From contig OZ220699.1 in NCBI GenBank assembly GCA_965116565.1, forward strand, positions 2,294,001 to 2,358,000: a stretch of 64,000 nt of DNA. Direction: 5' to 3'. Below, piece after piece: positions 56,438 to 64,000 of this stretch. Numbering within the stretch: the stretch's first letter is position 1; every line of letters begins with the position of its first letter. The position numbers and the translations under genes are program-made. The stretch is from Bin87 sp965116565. Lineage in GTDB: Bacteria; Chloroflexota; Dehalococcoidia; Lucifugimonadales; UBA3495. Below the pieces are notes generated by a model. It was not told where the DNA came from and searched no databases. It worked only from the letters and a program-made list of their open reading frames with translations.

Positions 56438-58066
56438 ATGAGCAACATTCTTGGTCTGGAACCGTTATCTGGCCGCCGGTCCTGGGAGAAATCCCTTGGC
56501 GAGTTTCTGGAGATCGTGACCGCCTCAGACCCCGACAAGGTGTTCGTTGAGATCGCGGGGCAGCACATCACCTATCGCCAGTTCATGGATCGGTGCCGGC
56601 AGGCCGCGGGGATGTTTCGTTCCCTTGGAATCAACCGCGGGGATCGAGTGTGCCTCTTCCTGCCCAACGTGCCGGAGGTGCTTTATACGTGGTTCGGCTT
56701 GTCCCTGATCGGCGGCATCGCCGTCACCATCAACACCGCGTATCGACGCGATGAGATGGCCTATATACTGAACAATGCCGAGGCCTCCGCTCTGGTCGCC
56801 CACCAGGATCTCATGGATGTCGCTACTCAGGCCGCCGACATCGCCCCATGTGTCCGCCACCGCTTGCTCGTGGGCGAAAGCGCCTCCGACGGTTGGCAGG
56901 ACTACGGCCAACTGCTGTCCGAGGCGACTCCGCTGTTCGATCTCCCGCCGGTGGGGCCAACTGACATCTCCATGTTGCAATACACCTCAGGTACCACGGG
57001 CAACCCCAAGGGCGTGCAGGTCACCCACCAGATGTACGTTTCCGCCGGCCAGGGTTTCGCCCTGTGGACGCAGGCCTCTGCGGATGATCGGTTTTTCACC
57101 TGCCTCCCCTACTTCCACGCCAACGCCCAGTACTACAGCACCATGGGCACCCTCGCGTCGGGCGCGACCCTCATCGTGCAGGATCGCTTCAGCGCGTCCC
57201 GCTTCTGGCAACAGGTCCGCGATGCCCGCGCCACCGTGGTCAACTTCATCGGGATGATGATGCCGGTCCTGGCGAAAAACGACCCGCAGCCCGATGACCG
57301 CGACAACACTGTCCGGCTCTTCTACGGCTCTCCAGCCTTTTCTCCGGAGTTCCTGGCCGATTTCGAGCAGCGGTTTGGCACCGACATCATCGTCGGCTTC
57401 GGCATGACCGAAACCTGTTACGGGACCATCGAATACATCCGAGGTGAACGCCGTCCGAACTCTTCTGGTCAACCCCGTCAGCACCCGGACCCGACCTTCG
57501 ATAACACCGTCCGCATCGTGGACGACTCCGGCGCGCCCGTTCCTAACTACACCCCTGGCGAAATCACCATCCGCAATCCTGCCACCATGGCAGGATATTG
57601 GCGCAACGACACCGAAACCAATGCCTCTCTGCGCGACGGCTGGCTGTTCACTGGCGATCTTGGCTGGCTCGACGACGACAATTACCTGTACTTCGTAGAT
57701 CGCAAGAAAGACGTCATCCGCAGGCGCGGAGAAAACATCTCGTCCCAGGAGGTCGAGGATGTCATCAAGCGCCACGAACGCGTGCTGGATTGCGCCATCA
57801 TCGCGGTGCCCTCCGAGTTGGGCGAAGATGAGGTGAAGGCATACATCACTCCCCGGCCCGGTGAAACCGTGCAACCCGAGGACGTAATCCACTGGTGCGC
57901 CGACAACCTGGCCTACTTCAAAGTTCCCCGCTACATCGAGGTCCGCGAGGAACTGCCGCGCACGCCCAGTTTGCGTGTCCGCAAGGACGTCCTTCGCCAG
58001 GAGCGGGAAGACCTGATCGCCGGCTGTTTTGACCGGGAAGCGGCTGGAATCCAGATTCGCCGGTGA
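56438..58066 (+). CDS. Acyl-CoA ligase (AMP-forming), CaiC-like
   Basis: A 542-residue adenylate-forming enzyme. Core motifs are visible: the P-loop MLQYTSGTTGNPKGVQVTH, the A5 region VGFGMTETCYGTIEY, GWLFTGDLGWLDDDNYLYFVDRKKDVIRRRGENISSQEVE with the A7-A8 hinge, and the C-terminal RTPSLRVRKDVLR with the catalytic Lys-type segment (A10). The HIFVEIAGQHITYRQF-like start and the 540-residue length are typical of the crotonobetaine/carnitine-CoA ligase branch. It activates an organic acid as the AMP ester and then the CoA thioester. It is divergent from the DUF35-thiolase pair and likely feeds it. Confidence 0.9.
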   Translation: MSNILGLEPLSGRRSWEKSLGEFLEIVTASDPDKVFVEIAGQHITYRQFMDRCRQAAGMFRSLGINRGDRVCLFLPNVPEVLYTWFGLSLIGGIAVTINTAYRRDEMAYILNNAEASALVAHQDLMDVATQAADIAPCVRHRLLVGESASDGWQDYGQLLSEATPLFDLPPVGPTDISMLQYTSGTTGNPKGVQVTHQMYVSAGQGFALWTQASADDRFFTCLPYFHANAQYYSTMGTLASGATLIVQDRFSASRFWQQVRDARATVVNFIGMMMPVLAKNDPQPDDRDNTVRLFYGSPAFSPEFLADFEQRFGTDIIVGFGMTETCYGTIEYIRGERRPNSSGQPRQHPDPTFDNTVRIVDDSGAPVPNYTPGEITIRNPATMAGYWRNDTETNASLRDGWLFTGDLGWLDDDNYLYFVDRKKDVIRRRGENISSQEVEDVIKRHERVLDCAIIAVPSELGEDEVKAYITPRPGETVQPEDVIHWCADNLAYFKVPRYIEVREELPRTPSLRVRKDVLRQEREDLIAGCFDREAAGIQIRR

Positions 58067-58111
58067 TTAGAATACCAACCATAATCATGGCGCTATCAGG
58101 AGAAGACTCCA

Positions 58112-58456
58112 ATGATCAAGATCGAAGCCATATTTCGTCCGGAACGGTTGAATAACGTCAAGGACGCGCTCAGCGACGCCGGCATAGTTGGACTCACCGT
58201 CACGCAGGTCAGCGGACGCGGCGCCCAGGGCGGAGTGGAAGTTACCGCCGCTCGCGGTCTCGGAACCTATCACATCGACATGCTGCCCAAGGTCAAGCTG
58301 GAAGTGGTCGTCAACGACCCCGACGTCGACAAAGCGGTGGACGTGATCCGCACCAATGCCATTACGGGCAACCCCGGCGATGGCAAGATATTCATCCATC
58401 CCATCGCTGACGCCATCCGCATCCGCACGGGCGAGCACGGCGCCGATGCCGTGTGA
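58112..58456 (+). CDS. P-II family nitrogen regulatory protein lacking the uridylylation Tyr
   Basis: A 114-residue trimer-forming signalling protein. MIKIEAIFRPERLNNVKDALSDAGIVGLTVTQV is the P-II start, MLPKVKLEVVV and the C-terminal DGKIFIHPIADAIRIRTGE are conserved, and the T-loop lies at about residues 36-53 (GRGAQGGVEVTAARGLGTY). In E. coli GlnB the loop reads ELYRGAEY with Tyr51 as the uridylylated residue. Here the matching region is EVTAARG, so that Tyr is replaced by Ala and the loop is two residues longer. No ammonium channel gene adjoins it. Signalling by ADP/ATP and 2-oxoglutarate binding could still work. An AGGAG site lies before the ATG. Confidence 0.9.
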   Translation: MIKIEAIFRPERLNNVKDALSDAGIVGLTVTQVSGRGAQGGVEVTAARGLGTYHIDMLPKVKLEVVVNDPDVDKAVDVIRTNAITGNPGDGKIFIHPIADAIRIRTGEHGADAV

Positions 58457-58489
58457 CCTCGCCGCTCAATGCCGATAGGAGCCATCACC

Positions 58490-58972
58490 ATGCCCGAACC
58501 ACGCTACTGGCTCTTCAAGTCCGAACCCTCCTCGTACTCTTACGATGACCTCGAATCCGAGGAACAGCAGACCGCCGAATGGGACGGAGTGCGCAACTAT
58601 CAGGCTCGCAATTTCATGCGCGACGACATGAAGGTGGGCGACCACGTCCTTTTCTACCACAGCAACGCCAAGCCGCCCGGTGTCATTGGCACGGCCCGCA
58701 TCGTTCGCGAGGGCTATCCCGATGATTCTGCCTGGAACCCCGACTCCCGCTATTACGACCCCAAATCCGACCCCTCGAACCCTACCTGGATGATGGTTGA
58801 CATAAAGGCTGAGCAGCGGTTGCCGAGGTTCATCAGCCTGAACGAGTTGAAGGCCAACCCCGCGTTGTCTGAGATGCTGGTGACCAAACGAGGCCAACGC
58901 CTGTCGATCCAGCCCGTCACCGTTGAAGAGTGGGCGGAAGTCCTGGCGATGGCCGACCGACCCGAGGAATAA
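58490..58972 (+). CDS. EVE-domain protein
   Basis: A 160-residue single EVE (PUA-like) domain. It has RYWLFKSEPSSYSYDDLE, then WDGVRNYQARNFMRDDMKVGDHVLFYHSNAKPPGVIGTARIVREGYPD, and the PVTVEEWAEVL ending. These are the canonical features of the family that in eukaryotes includes THYN1 and binds modified bases in nucleic acid. Bacterial members are widespread housekeeping proteins of uncertain role. The start ATG has a TAGGAG site; the gene follows the P-II gene by 33 bases. Confidence 0.92.
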   Translation: MPEPRYWLFKSEPSSYSYDDLESEEQQTAEWDGVRNYQARNFMRDDMKVGDHVLFYHSNAKPPGVIGTARIVREGYPDDSAWNPDSRYYDPKSDPSNPTWMMVDIKAEQRLPRFISLNELKANPALSEMLVTKRGQRLSIQPVTVEEWAEVLAMADRPEE

Positions 58973-58994
58973 ACACCCGGCAATTGACGTATGC

Positions 58995-59023
58995 AGCAGG
59001 GCGGGTCTGGGACCCGCCCTGCT
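58995..59023. terminator. Bidirectional terminator
   Basis: A perfect 13-bp stem (AGCAGGGCGGGTC with GACCCGCCCTGCT) and a 3-base loop lies between the convergent EVE and TPP-decarboxylase genes. Confidence 0.75.
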
Positions 59024-59049
59024 CCAATCTGAGGGTCTCGCCGATTCCG

Positions 59050-60723
59050 TTACAGCGCTCCGCTGATGGAAATGTCCAGCAGTGCGGGTCTCCCGCTCTC
59101 AAACGCCCTGGCAACGGCAGGTCCGATCTCCGTGGGGTCGTCGATGCGTTCCCCGTGCACCCCCATCGCCTGCGCCATCATCGCCAGGTCCAGGCGATTG
59201 GCGAAATCCATGCCCACGTAGTCGCTGTCCCTCTCCCGGTCGTCCAGCATGTCCCGCAGGTACACCTCCATGTTGACCTTGAGGATGCGATACGCCTGAT
59301 TGTTGCAGATGGCATAAACCACCGGGATGTTGTACCGGCTGGCCGTCCACAGCGCTTGCACCGTGTACATCGAGGCTCCGTCTCCCACTACCGCCAGCAC
59401 CGGCCGGTCCGGATGCGCCAGCTTCACGCCCAACGCCCCCGGCATGGCCCAGCCCAGCGCACCGCCACGGATCCCGTAGATGTCGCCCGGCTTCTCGAAA
59501 TCGAACGCCCGGTTCACGGCAGGCCGTGAGGTCACGGCCTCGTCCGCGATGATTGTGTCCGCCGGGACTGATGCTGCCAGCTCGTGCATCATCCGCTCCA
59601 CGGGCATCGGCCGATTCTCCCAGTTTGCTTTGATCCGTTCCTGGTACCGGCTGTGGTCCCGTTCCCGCGCGGCGGCCAGCGTGGCGGATCGCGTCGCGGC
59701 GGCTTCCCGTTGGCTCCCCGTCATCGCGCCGTCCAGCGATTCGGCCAGGTCGGCCATGCCCGCCGCGGGGTCGGCAAGCATCCCAACCTCCGTGGGATAG
59801 CTCTTCTCGATCTCCCAATAATTGCTGTCCAGGTGGATCAGCCGCGCGTCGGACTTCAGGAACGGCACGTCCACGTAGAGAAACGACGCGAACACGTCTG
59901 TCCCGACCGCCAGCACCACGTCAGCGTTTTCAAACTGCCGCGCCGTCGCAGGACTGTTGAGGTTGAGCATCCCGCCCCATTGCGGATGCGCTGTTGGGAA
60001 ATTCACTTCGGAATATGAGGTCGCTACCACCCTGGCGCCGGTTAGCTCCGCCACCTGCACCACCTGTTCCACCGCCCCGGCCTGCGCGACCCGGTCGCCC
60101 ACAACGATCACCGGGTTCTCAGCCGACGCCAACAGTTCAGTGGCCTTGGCTACCGCGTTGGCATCGGGCCGGATCCGGAAATAACCCTCAGACGACGGCA
60201 CAGCGTCAAACTCGATCTCCTCGTCCATCGTGTTCCAAGGGAATGAGACGAAAACCGGACCGGTCGGCGGAGTCTTCGCTTCCTTGAACGCTCGGCGGAT
60301 CGCCACCGGAATGTCGGACGCGTGCCGCACTTCCACGCTCCACTTGGTATATTGCTCCGTCATCTCCACCAGGTCGCCGGACAGCACCGGTTCGCTGATG
60401 AGCATGCGCGTGTCTGAATTGCCCGCCGTCAACACCAGCGGAGTCCCGCCCCGAAAGGCGTTGTACAGGCCGCTGATGCCGTTGGCGAGGCCCCCGGCGA
60501 TATGAATGTTGGCAAACGCAGGCTTGCCCGTCGCCCTGGCGTAACCGTCCGCCATCCCGACTGCCGTGCCCTCCTGCAGGGCCTGCACGTACTGCAATTG
60601 AGGGTAGTCCTGGAGCCCGTCCAGAAAGGGTGTTTCGCTGGTGCCGGGGTTGCCGAATATGTACTCAACCCCTTCGGCGACCAGCATCTCCGCCAGTGCG
60701 TGCTTGCCAAGCATCTTTGCCAT
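59050..60723 (-). CDS. TPP-dependent decarboxylase, benzoylformate decarboxylase-like
   Basis: A 557-residue three-domain TPP enzyme. YIFGNPGTSETPFLDGL and YVQALQEGTAVGMADGYAR (with the activating Glu) match benzoylformate decarboxylase and its relatives, as does NAFRGGTPLVLTAGNSDTRM. The central nucleotide-fold domain spans about 190-340. The C-terminal domain has AVVGDGASMYTVQALWT (GDG motif) and VYAICNNQAYRILK. It acts on a 2-oxo acid with an aromatic or branched group, or functions as a lyase; the substrate is uncertain. The ATG has GGAG and GGAA upstream. It precedes no partner gene; the tandem VOC genes lie upstream on the same strand. Confidence 0.88.
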   Translation of the reverse strand: MAKMLGKHALAEMLVAEGVEYIFGNPGTSETPFLDGLQDYPQLQYVQALQEGTAVGMADGYARATGKPAFANIHIAGGLANGISGLYNAFRGGTPLVLTAGNSDTRMLISEPVLSGDLVEMTEQYTKWSVEVRHASDIPVAIRRAFKEAKTPPTGPVFVSFPWNTMDEEIEFDAVPSSEGYFRIRPDANAVAKATELLASAENPVIVVGDRVAQAGAVEQVVQVAELTGARVVATSYSEVNFPTAHPQWGGMLNLNSPATARQFENADVVLAVGTDVFASFLYVDVPFLKSDARLIHLDSNYWEIEKSYPTEVGMLADPAAGMADLAESLDGAMTGSQREAAATRSATLAAARERDHSRYQERIKANWENRPMPVERMMHELAASVPADTIIADEAVTSRPAVNRAFDFEKPGDIYGIRGGALGWAMPGALGVKLAHPDRPVLAVVGDGASMYTVQALWTASRYNIPVVYAICNNQAYRILKVNMEVYLRDMLDDRERDSDYVGMDFANRLDLAMMAQAMGVHGERIDDPTEIGPAVARAFESGRPALLDISISGAL

Positions 60724-60757
60724 GTTCCTGCTCCCGGCGTCTTTGCGCGTCGTACGT

Positions 60758-61165
60758 TTACTGGTAAATCATCCACTCAAGGAGGTTGTTGTCCGGATCG
60801 CGAGCGTAGAGGCTGACTGCGGGCAGCACGCCCCGCTGGCGCGCGCCTTTGCGCGGGCCGGGCCCCCGGACGATCTCTACCCCGGCGTCCGCCAGCATCT
60901 GCTGACAGTCCTCCACGCTCCCGTTCCAAACGAAGCAGATGTCCGTGCACCCTGGCACCGCCGTGGGCCCACGATAATCGGCCAGGTACCCTTCGGGGTG
61001 AACGTTGATCTTGGAGTCGCCCACCTGTATCGAGAATATGTTGGCGGTACCCGCTCTCCATTCATCCTCGTCATTGATGGCGAAGCCCATCTTCTTGTAA
61101 AACGCCATCAACCGCTCTGCGTCGGCAGTGGGCATGGCGATGTGGTCAATTCCGGACGTGGACAT
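60758..61165 (-). CDS. VOC-family (glyoxalase-fold) protein, copy 2
   Basis: A 135-residue single VOC domain beginning MSTSGIDHIAMPTADAERL and ending LYARDPDNNLLEWMIYQ. The first-strand His in GIDHIAM, the His of INVHPEG and the Glu in LLEWMIYQ are candidate metal ligands, as in glyoxalase-type enzymes. It is about three-quarters identical to the adjacent upstream gene, so the pair arose by recent tandem duplication. Its start has GGAGGG upstream. Confidence 0.88.
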   Translation of the reverse strand: MSTSGIDHIAMPTADAERLMAFYKKMGFAINDEDEWRAGTANIFSIQVGDSKINVHPEGYLADYRGPTAVPGCTDICFVWNGSVEDCQQMLADAGVEIVRGPGPRKGARQRGVLPAVSLYARDPDNNLLEWMIYQ

Positions 61166-61189
61166 GATGAATCCCTCCGTCGCTGTGCT

Positions 61190-61597
61190 CTATTCGTAAA
61201 TCATCCATTCCAGAAGATTGCCGTCCGGGTCGCGCGCGTACAGGCTCAGGGATGGGGCCGATCCTCGTTGCCGCGCCCCTTTCCGGGAAACCGGACCCTG
61301 GATCACGTCCACGTCGGCTTCCGCCAACATCTCCTGGCACTCCTCAACCGTCCCGTCCCAAACGAAGCAGATGTCCGTGCAACCCGGTACCGCAGTCGGC
61401 CCCCGGAGGTTCGCCATGAATCGTTCCGGGTGTACGTTGATCTTGGATTCGCCGATCTGGATGGAAAACATTCTGGCAGTCCCGGACCGCCATTCATCCT
61501 CGTCGTTGATTGCGAAACCCAGCCTCTTGTAAAACGCTAGCAGCCGCTCGGCGTTGGCCGTGGGCATCGCGATGTGGTCTATCGAAACTGTGGGCAT
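61190..61597 (-). CDS. VOC-family (glyoxalase-fold) protein, copy 1
   Basis: A 135-residue VOC domain with the same layout as its neighbour (SIDHIAMPTANAERLLAFYKRLGF, INVHPERFMANLRGPTAVPG, ARDPDGNLLEWMIYE). The start at 61597 is chosen because GGAG lies 9-10 bases upstream; the reading frame extends further without a site. Candidate ligands are the His after SID, the His of INVHPE and the final Glu. Small tandem VOC proteins often handle methylglyoxal, glutathione adducts or related electrophiles. Function here is unknown. Confidence 0.88.
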   Translation of the reverse strand: MPTVSIDHIAMPTANAERLLAFYKRLGFAINDEDEWRSGTARMFSIQIGESKINVHPERFMANLRGPTAVPGCTDICFVWDGTVEECQEMLAEADVDVIQGPVSRKGARQRGSAPSLSLYARDPDGNLLEWMIYE

Positions 61598-61665
61598 GAC
61601 GCGCTCTCCTGGGAAACTCGCCGGATTATACACAGTGCAGCGACATTCGATGGCGCCGATCGTGC

Positions 61666-62502
61666 TCACGCGGCCGGCGCGCCCTGCAACGCTCTCAGGC
61701 TCGACAGGATGATTTCCCGCGTGCGCTCTGCTGCATCGTTCGTCATCAATCCATGCTCCGCTCCGGGAATCACGTGCAACTCAGATTGGTAAATCGCGGC
61801 GTGCAGGCTGTGGCTGCACTCGACGGGTATGCGGCTGTCAGCGTCGCCGTGCACGATCGTCACCGGCATTTTCAGTTCTCCCAGCCGGCTCTCCAGCGAG
61901 TCGCCAATGTCAACATACGCCTGGTGCGTCGCCGCGATTCCGTCCAGGCGTCCCAGGTTTTCCTGGACTATGCGGGCAAACCGCGCCGGGTCGTCGTTGG
62001 CCATCTGCGGAAACCGGTCTGACAACCCTCGTTCCACCGCGGCCGCTCTACCTTCCGATGCCATCCTTTCCTTGAGCCTCTGTAATTCCTGACGGCGCAC
62101 TTCACGCTGCGCCTCTTGCGAATATGACATGGTGTTGATCAGTATCAGCGATTCCGTCATCTCCGGGTTGTCCAGGGCGAACTGCATCGCGATCGGGCCG
62201 CCGGCCGAAGATCCCAGTATGTGCGCCTTGCCGACCCCCAGGTGCGTCAGGAGTTCGCGCAGATCTATCGCGCAATTCGACATGTCGTACCCATCGGGCG
62301 GGGCGTCCGACTCGCCGCAGGCGCGCCGGTCGTAAAACACGCACCGGTATTGCGCCGACAACGCCGCGGCTTGCCTGTTGATCGTGTCCTTGCTCCCGTC
62401 ACCGCCGCCCAGGCCACCGTGAATCAGCGCCAGCACCGGCAATTCTTCGGACCCGAACACTGAGTAATTCATACGGTAACCGTTGATGTCTGCAAACGGC
62501 AT
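61666..62502 (-). CDS. Alpha/beta-fold hydrolase
   Basis: A 278-residue hydrolase with HGGLGGGDGS oxyanion-hole loop, FYDRRACGESDAP, nucleophile elbow ILGSSAGGPIA, a catalytic Asp in VHGDADSRIPVE and His in IPGAEHGLM. A helical lid (about 135-210, with QREVRRQELQRLKERMASEGRAAAVERG) is larger than average. The start ATG at 62502 follows GAGGAA; an upstream reading frame begins at 62556 without a site. The substrate is unknown. It lies upstream of the VOC pair on the same strand. Confidence 0.9.
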   Translation of the reverse strand: MPFADINGYRMNYSVFGSEELPVLALIHGGLGGGDGSKDTINRQAAALSAQYRCVFYDRRACGESDAPPDGYDMSNCAIDLRELLTHLGVGKAHILGSSAGGPIAMQFALDNPEMTESLILINTMSYSQEAQREVRRQELQRLKERMASEGRAAAVERGLSDRFPQMANDDPARFARIVQENLGRLDGIAATHQAYVDIGDSLESRLGELKMPVTIVHGDADSRIPVECSHSLHAAIYQSELHVIPGAEHGLMTNDAAERTREIILSSLRALQGAPAA

Positions 62503-62651
62503 TTCCTCAACCTCATTCTCAGTAAACTGCGCCTCAATATAGGCGACTGCGTGCACGCTGACAATGCCTCCCCTCGACGGTGGTTTCTTGCTCGCTAATC
62601 CGAGTTAGCCGATTCCGCGAGGGCCAAATCCGCCGGAGCCTTCGACGCCGT

Positions 62652-62661
62652 ATGCTAAAAT
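62652..62661 (+). promoter_or_regulatory. Extended -10 promoter of the cysteine desulfurase gene
   Basis: ATGCTAAAAT matches the GTGCTANANT element except for the first base. It overlaps the alternative ATG at 62660, which supports the start at 62681. Confidence 0.45.
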
Positions 62662-62680
62662 GTCGCCCCAGAGCACGCTC

Positions 62681-63877
62681 ATGACAACCCAGAATCACAT
62701 CTATTTCGACCATGCCGGCACCACTCCGATGGATGAGCGGGTGCTGGAAGCCATGTTGCCCTATTTCACGCGACTGTACGGCAACGCTTCCAGCGTTCAT
62801 ACCGTCGGCCAGGAGGCCCGGCACGCCCTGGACATGGCACGAGAGCGTGTCGCCAGCGTGCTGAACTGCCGTAACCGCGAGGTGGTTTTCACCAGCGGCG
62901 GCACCGAGTCCGACAACTCCGCCATCCAGGGCGCCGCCTATGCCTTGGAGCAAACCGGCATGCACGTCATCACCGCGGCATCCGAGCACCATGCCGTGCT
63001 GCACGCCTGCGAGGTTCTGGAAGATCGCGGTTGGCAGGTAACCCGCCTGCCGGTGGACGATTACGGCCTGGTGGATCCCCAGCGCGTTTACAACGCCATA
63101 ACGGAAACCACCACAGTGGTTTCCATAATGTATGCCAACAACGAGATCGGCGCCATCAACCCCATTCCCGAAATTTCGGCGGCGGTGAAGCAGCGCGCTC
63201 AGGAACTGGACCGTACCATCGTCATGCACACCGACGCTGTGCAGGCGGCGGGATTCCTGGACCTCGATGTCAGACGATTGGGCGTGGACATGATGAGCCT
63301 GTCGGGCCACAAGTTCTATGGGCCGAAAGGGGTCGGCGTCCTGTTCATCCGCCGCGGCGTACCATACCTGCCCCTGATCACCGGCGGCGGACAGGAACGC
63401 GAGCGGCGTTCCGGCACTGAAAACATCGCTGGAATCATTGGCCTGTCCGTCGCCTTGCAGCTCGCGGCAGCCCACCGCGAAGAGGTGAGTGAGCATTGCC
63501 GGACATTGCGCGACCGCATCATTGCCGAGATCTCCGGCCGCGTGCCGAACTGTGTGCTCAACGGCCATCCGACTGAAAGGTTGCCCAACAACGTCAGCTT
63601 TTCCTTTGAGGGCGTGGAGGGTGAGCCGGTCCTGCTCGGCTTGGACCTGCAGGGCATCGCGGCCAGCAGCGGCAGCGCATGCAGCAGCGGCTCTCTTGAG
63701 CCGTCCCACGTTTTGCTGGCCCTGGGACAGACTGCCGACCTGGCGAGAGGCTCGTTGCGTATCACCCTTGGCAAGCACAATACCGACGCCGAGGTCGACC
63801 GCCTATTGTCTGTGCTCATAGATCTGATCGGTGAACTGCGCCAGATGCCCACTCTTTCCGGAGCCGCCGATGACTAG
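62681..63877 (+). CDS. Cysteine desulfurase (NifS/IscS family)
   Basis: A 398-residue class V PLP aminotransferase-fold enzyme. It takes sulfur from cysteine as a Cys persulfide for Fe-S or thiolation. Landmarks are YFDHAGTTPMDERV, ASEHHAV with the PLP-stacking His, the PLP Lys in SLSGHKFYGPKG and the mobile-loop catalytic Cys in SSGSACSSGSLEPSHVLLALG. The long loop with SSGSACSSG is the group I (NifS/IscS) type. The start at 62681 avoids the ATG at 62660 that lies within a -10 element. An IscU-like scaffold is not adjacent; the next gene is a lipoprotein start that overlaps by 8 bases. Confidence 0.93.
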   Translation: MTTQNHIYFDHAGTTPMDERVLEAMLPYFTRLYGNASSVHTVGQEARHALDMARERVASVLNCRNREVVFTSGGTESDNSAIQGAAYALEQTGMHVITAASEHHAVLHACEVLEDRGWQVTRLPVDDYGLVDPQRVYNAITETTTVVSIMYANNEIGAINPIPEISAAVKQRAQELDRTIVMHTDAVQAAGFLDLDVRRLGVDMMSLSGHKFYGPKGVGVLFIRRGVPYLPLITGGGQERERRSGTENIAGIIGLSVALQLAAAHREEVSEHCRTLRDRIIAEISGRVPNCVLNGHPTERLPNNVSFSFEGVEGEPVLLGLDLQGIAASSGSACSSGSLEPSHVLLALGQTADLARGSLRITLGKHNTDAEVDRLLSVLIDLIGELRQMPTLSGAADD

Positions 63878-64000
63878 CGGTCAGGTCGGATCGTTGTCCA
63901 TCAGGTGGGGGGTTGCGGCGATTCTGGTGGCTCTGGTGCTGGCGCTGCTCGCTGCCTCCGCCTGCTCGTCCCAATCCCCGAACATCGGTCGCTATTACAA
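63870..64000 (+). CDS. Partial lipoprotein gene at the right edge
   Basis: Only 43 codons are in the window. After MTSGQVGSLSIRWG comes a hydrophobic stretch (VAAILVALVLALLAAS) and a Cys, a classical lipobox with LAASAC, followed by Ser/Gln. It therefore starts as an exported lipoprotein. The ATG overlaps the desulfurase stop (ATGACTAG), showing translational coupling. The mature domain is beyond the window, so its function cannot be called. Confidence 0.7.
   Translation, partial: MTSGQVGSLSIRWGVAAILVALVLALLAASACSSQSPNIGRYY

Overview
This 64 kb window is GC-rich bacterial chromosome packed with metabolic genes. There is no rRNA, tRNA, CRISPR array or prophage that I could see, and one decayed insertion sequence. 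The gene content points to Chloroflexota, most likely the SAR202/Dehalococcoidia side. It includes many TPP enzymes, CaiB/BaiF CoA-transferases, MaoC hotdog proteins, VOC proteins, FAD oxidoreductases, a PFOR-type oxidoreductase and a CoxD/CoxE-like pair. The taxonomic call is an inference from gene repertoire, not from a marker gene.

Layout. 1-4 kb: a peptide-type ABC importer (two permeases and a lipoprotein), with the start of an LLM flavin oxidoreductase at the left edge. 4-9 kb: a sulfur-oxidation-like run (cysteine-dioxygenase-like cupin, four-domain rhodanese, sulfite-oxidase-like molybdoprotein). 8-12 kb: a decayed Uma2 gene, an acyl-CoA dehydrogenase-like flavoprotein and an MFS carrier. 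12-19 kb: RdgB/HAM1, then a MoxR ATPase and a CoxE-type VWA protein separated by an acidic protein, a DAO oxidase and an MFS carrier. 19-21 kb: a split sulfopyruvate-decarboxylase-like pair plus a second beta-like protein with an eroded TPP site. 21-25 kb: asnS, gatA and gatC. 25-30 kb: SDR, membrane protein, His-rich ABC ATPase, VOC, two hotdog proteins and a PHP protein. 29.9-31.3 kb: an IS4-family element with a stop codon in its transposase. 31-38 kb: SDR, a cysteinyl-tRNA synthetase fused to a GT2 glycosyltransferase, a double CoA-transferase and a DAO oxidase.

38-46 kb: an acetolactate-synthase-like TPP enzyme diverges from a three-gene 2-oxoacid:ferredoxin oxidoreductase operon. That operon has the fused gamma-delta subunit and the YPIRP motif of oxalate oxidoreductase, and an alpha-hydroxy-acid oxidase follows it. 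46-54 kb: hydrolases, TenA, PIG-L deacetylase, a TPR protein, an M20 peptidase, RNase D and an HpcH/HpaI aldolase. 54-64 kb: a thiolase, DUF35 and acyl-CoA ligase set, a P-II protein, an EVE protein, a benzoylformate-decarboxylase-like TPP enzyme, tandem VOC paralogues, a hydrolase and a cysteine desulfurase.

How the genes may work together (inference). Two themes recur. The first is release and oxidation of organic sulfur: the CDO-like cupin, sulfopyruvate decarboxylase, an Xsc-like enzyme and the rhodanese and sulfite-oxidase-like proteins would take sulfonates or cysteine sulfinate to sulfite and then sulfate. The second is oxidation of C2 acids: an alpha-hydroxy-acid oxidase next to a probable oxalate oxidoreductase. 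Transcription signals are unusually readable. Several genes carry an extended -10 of the form GTGCTANANT, and many units end in similar G-rich perfect hairpins.
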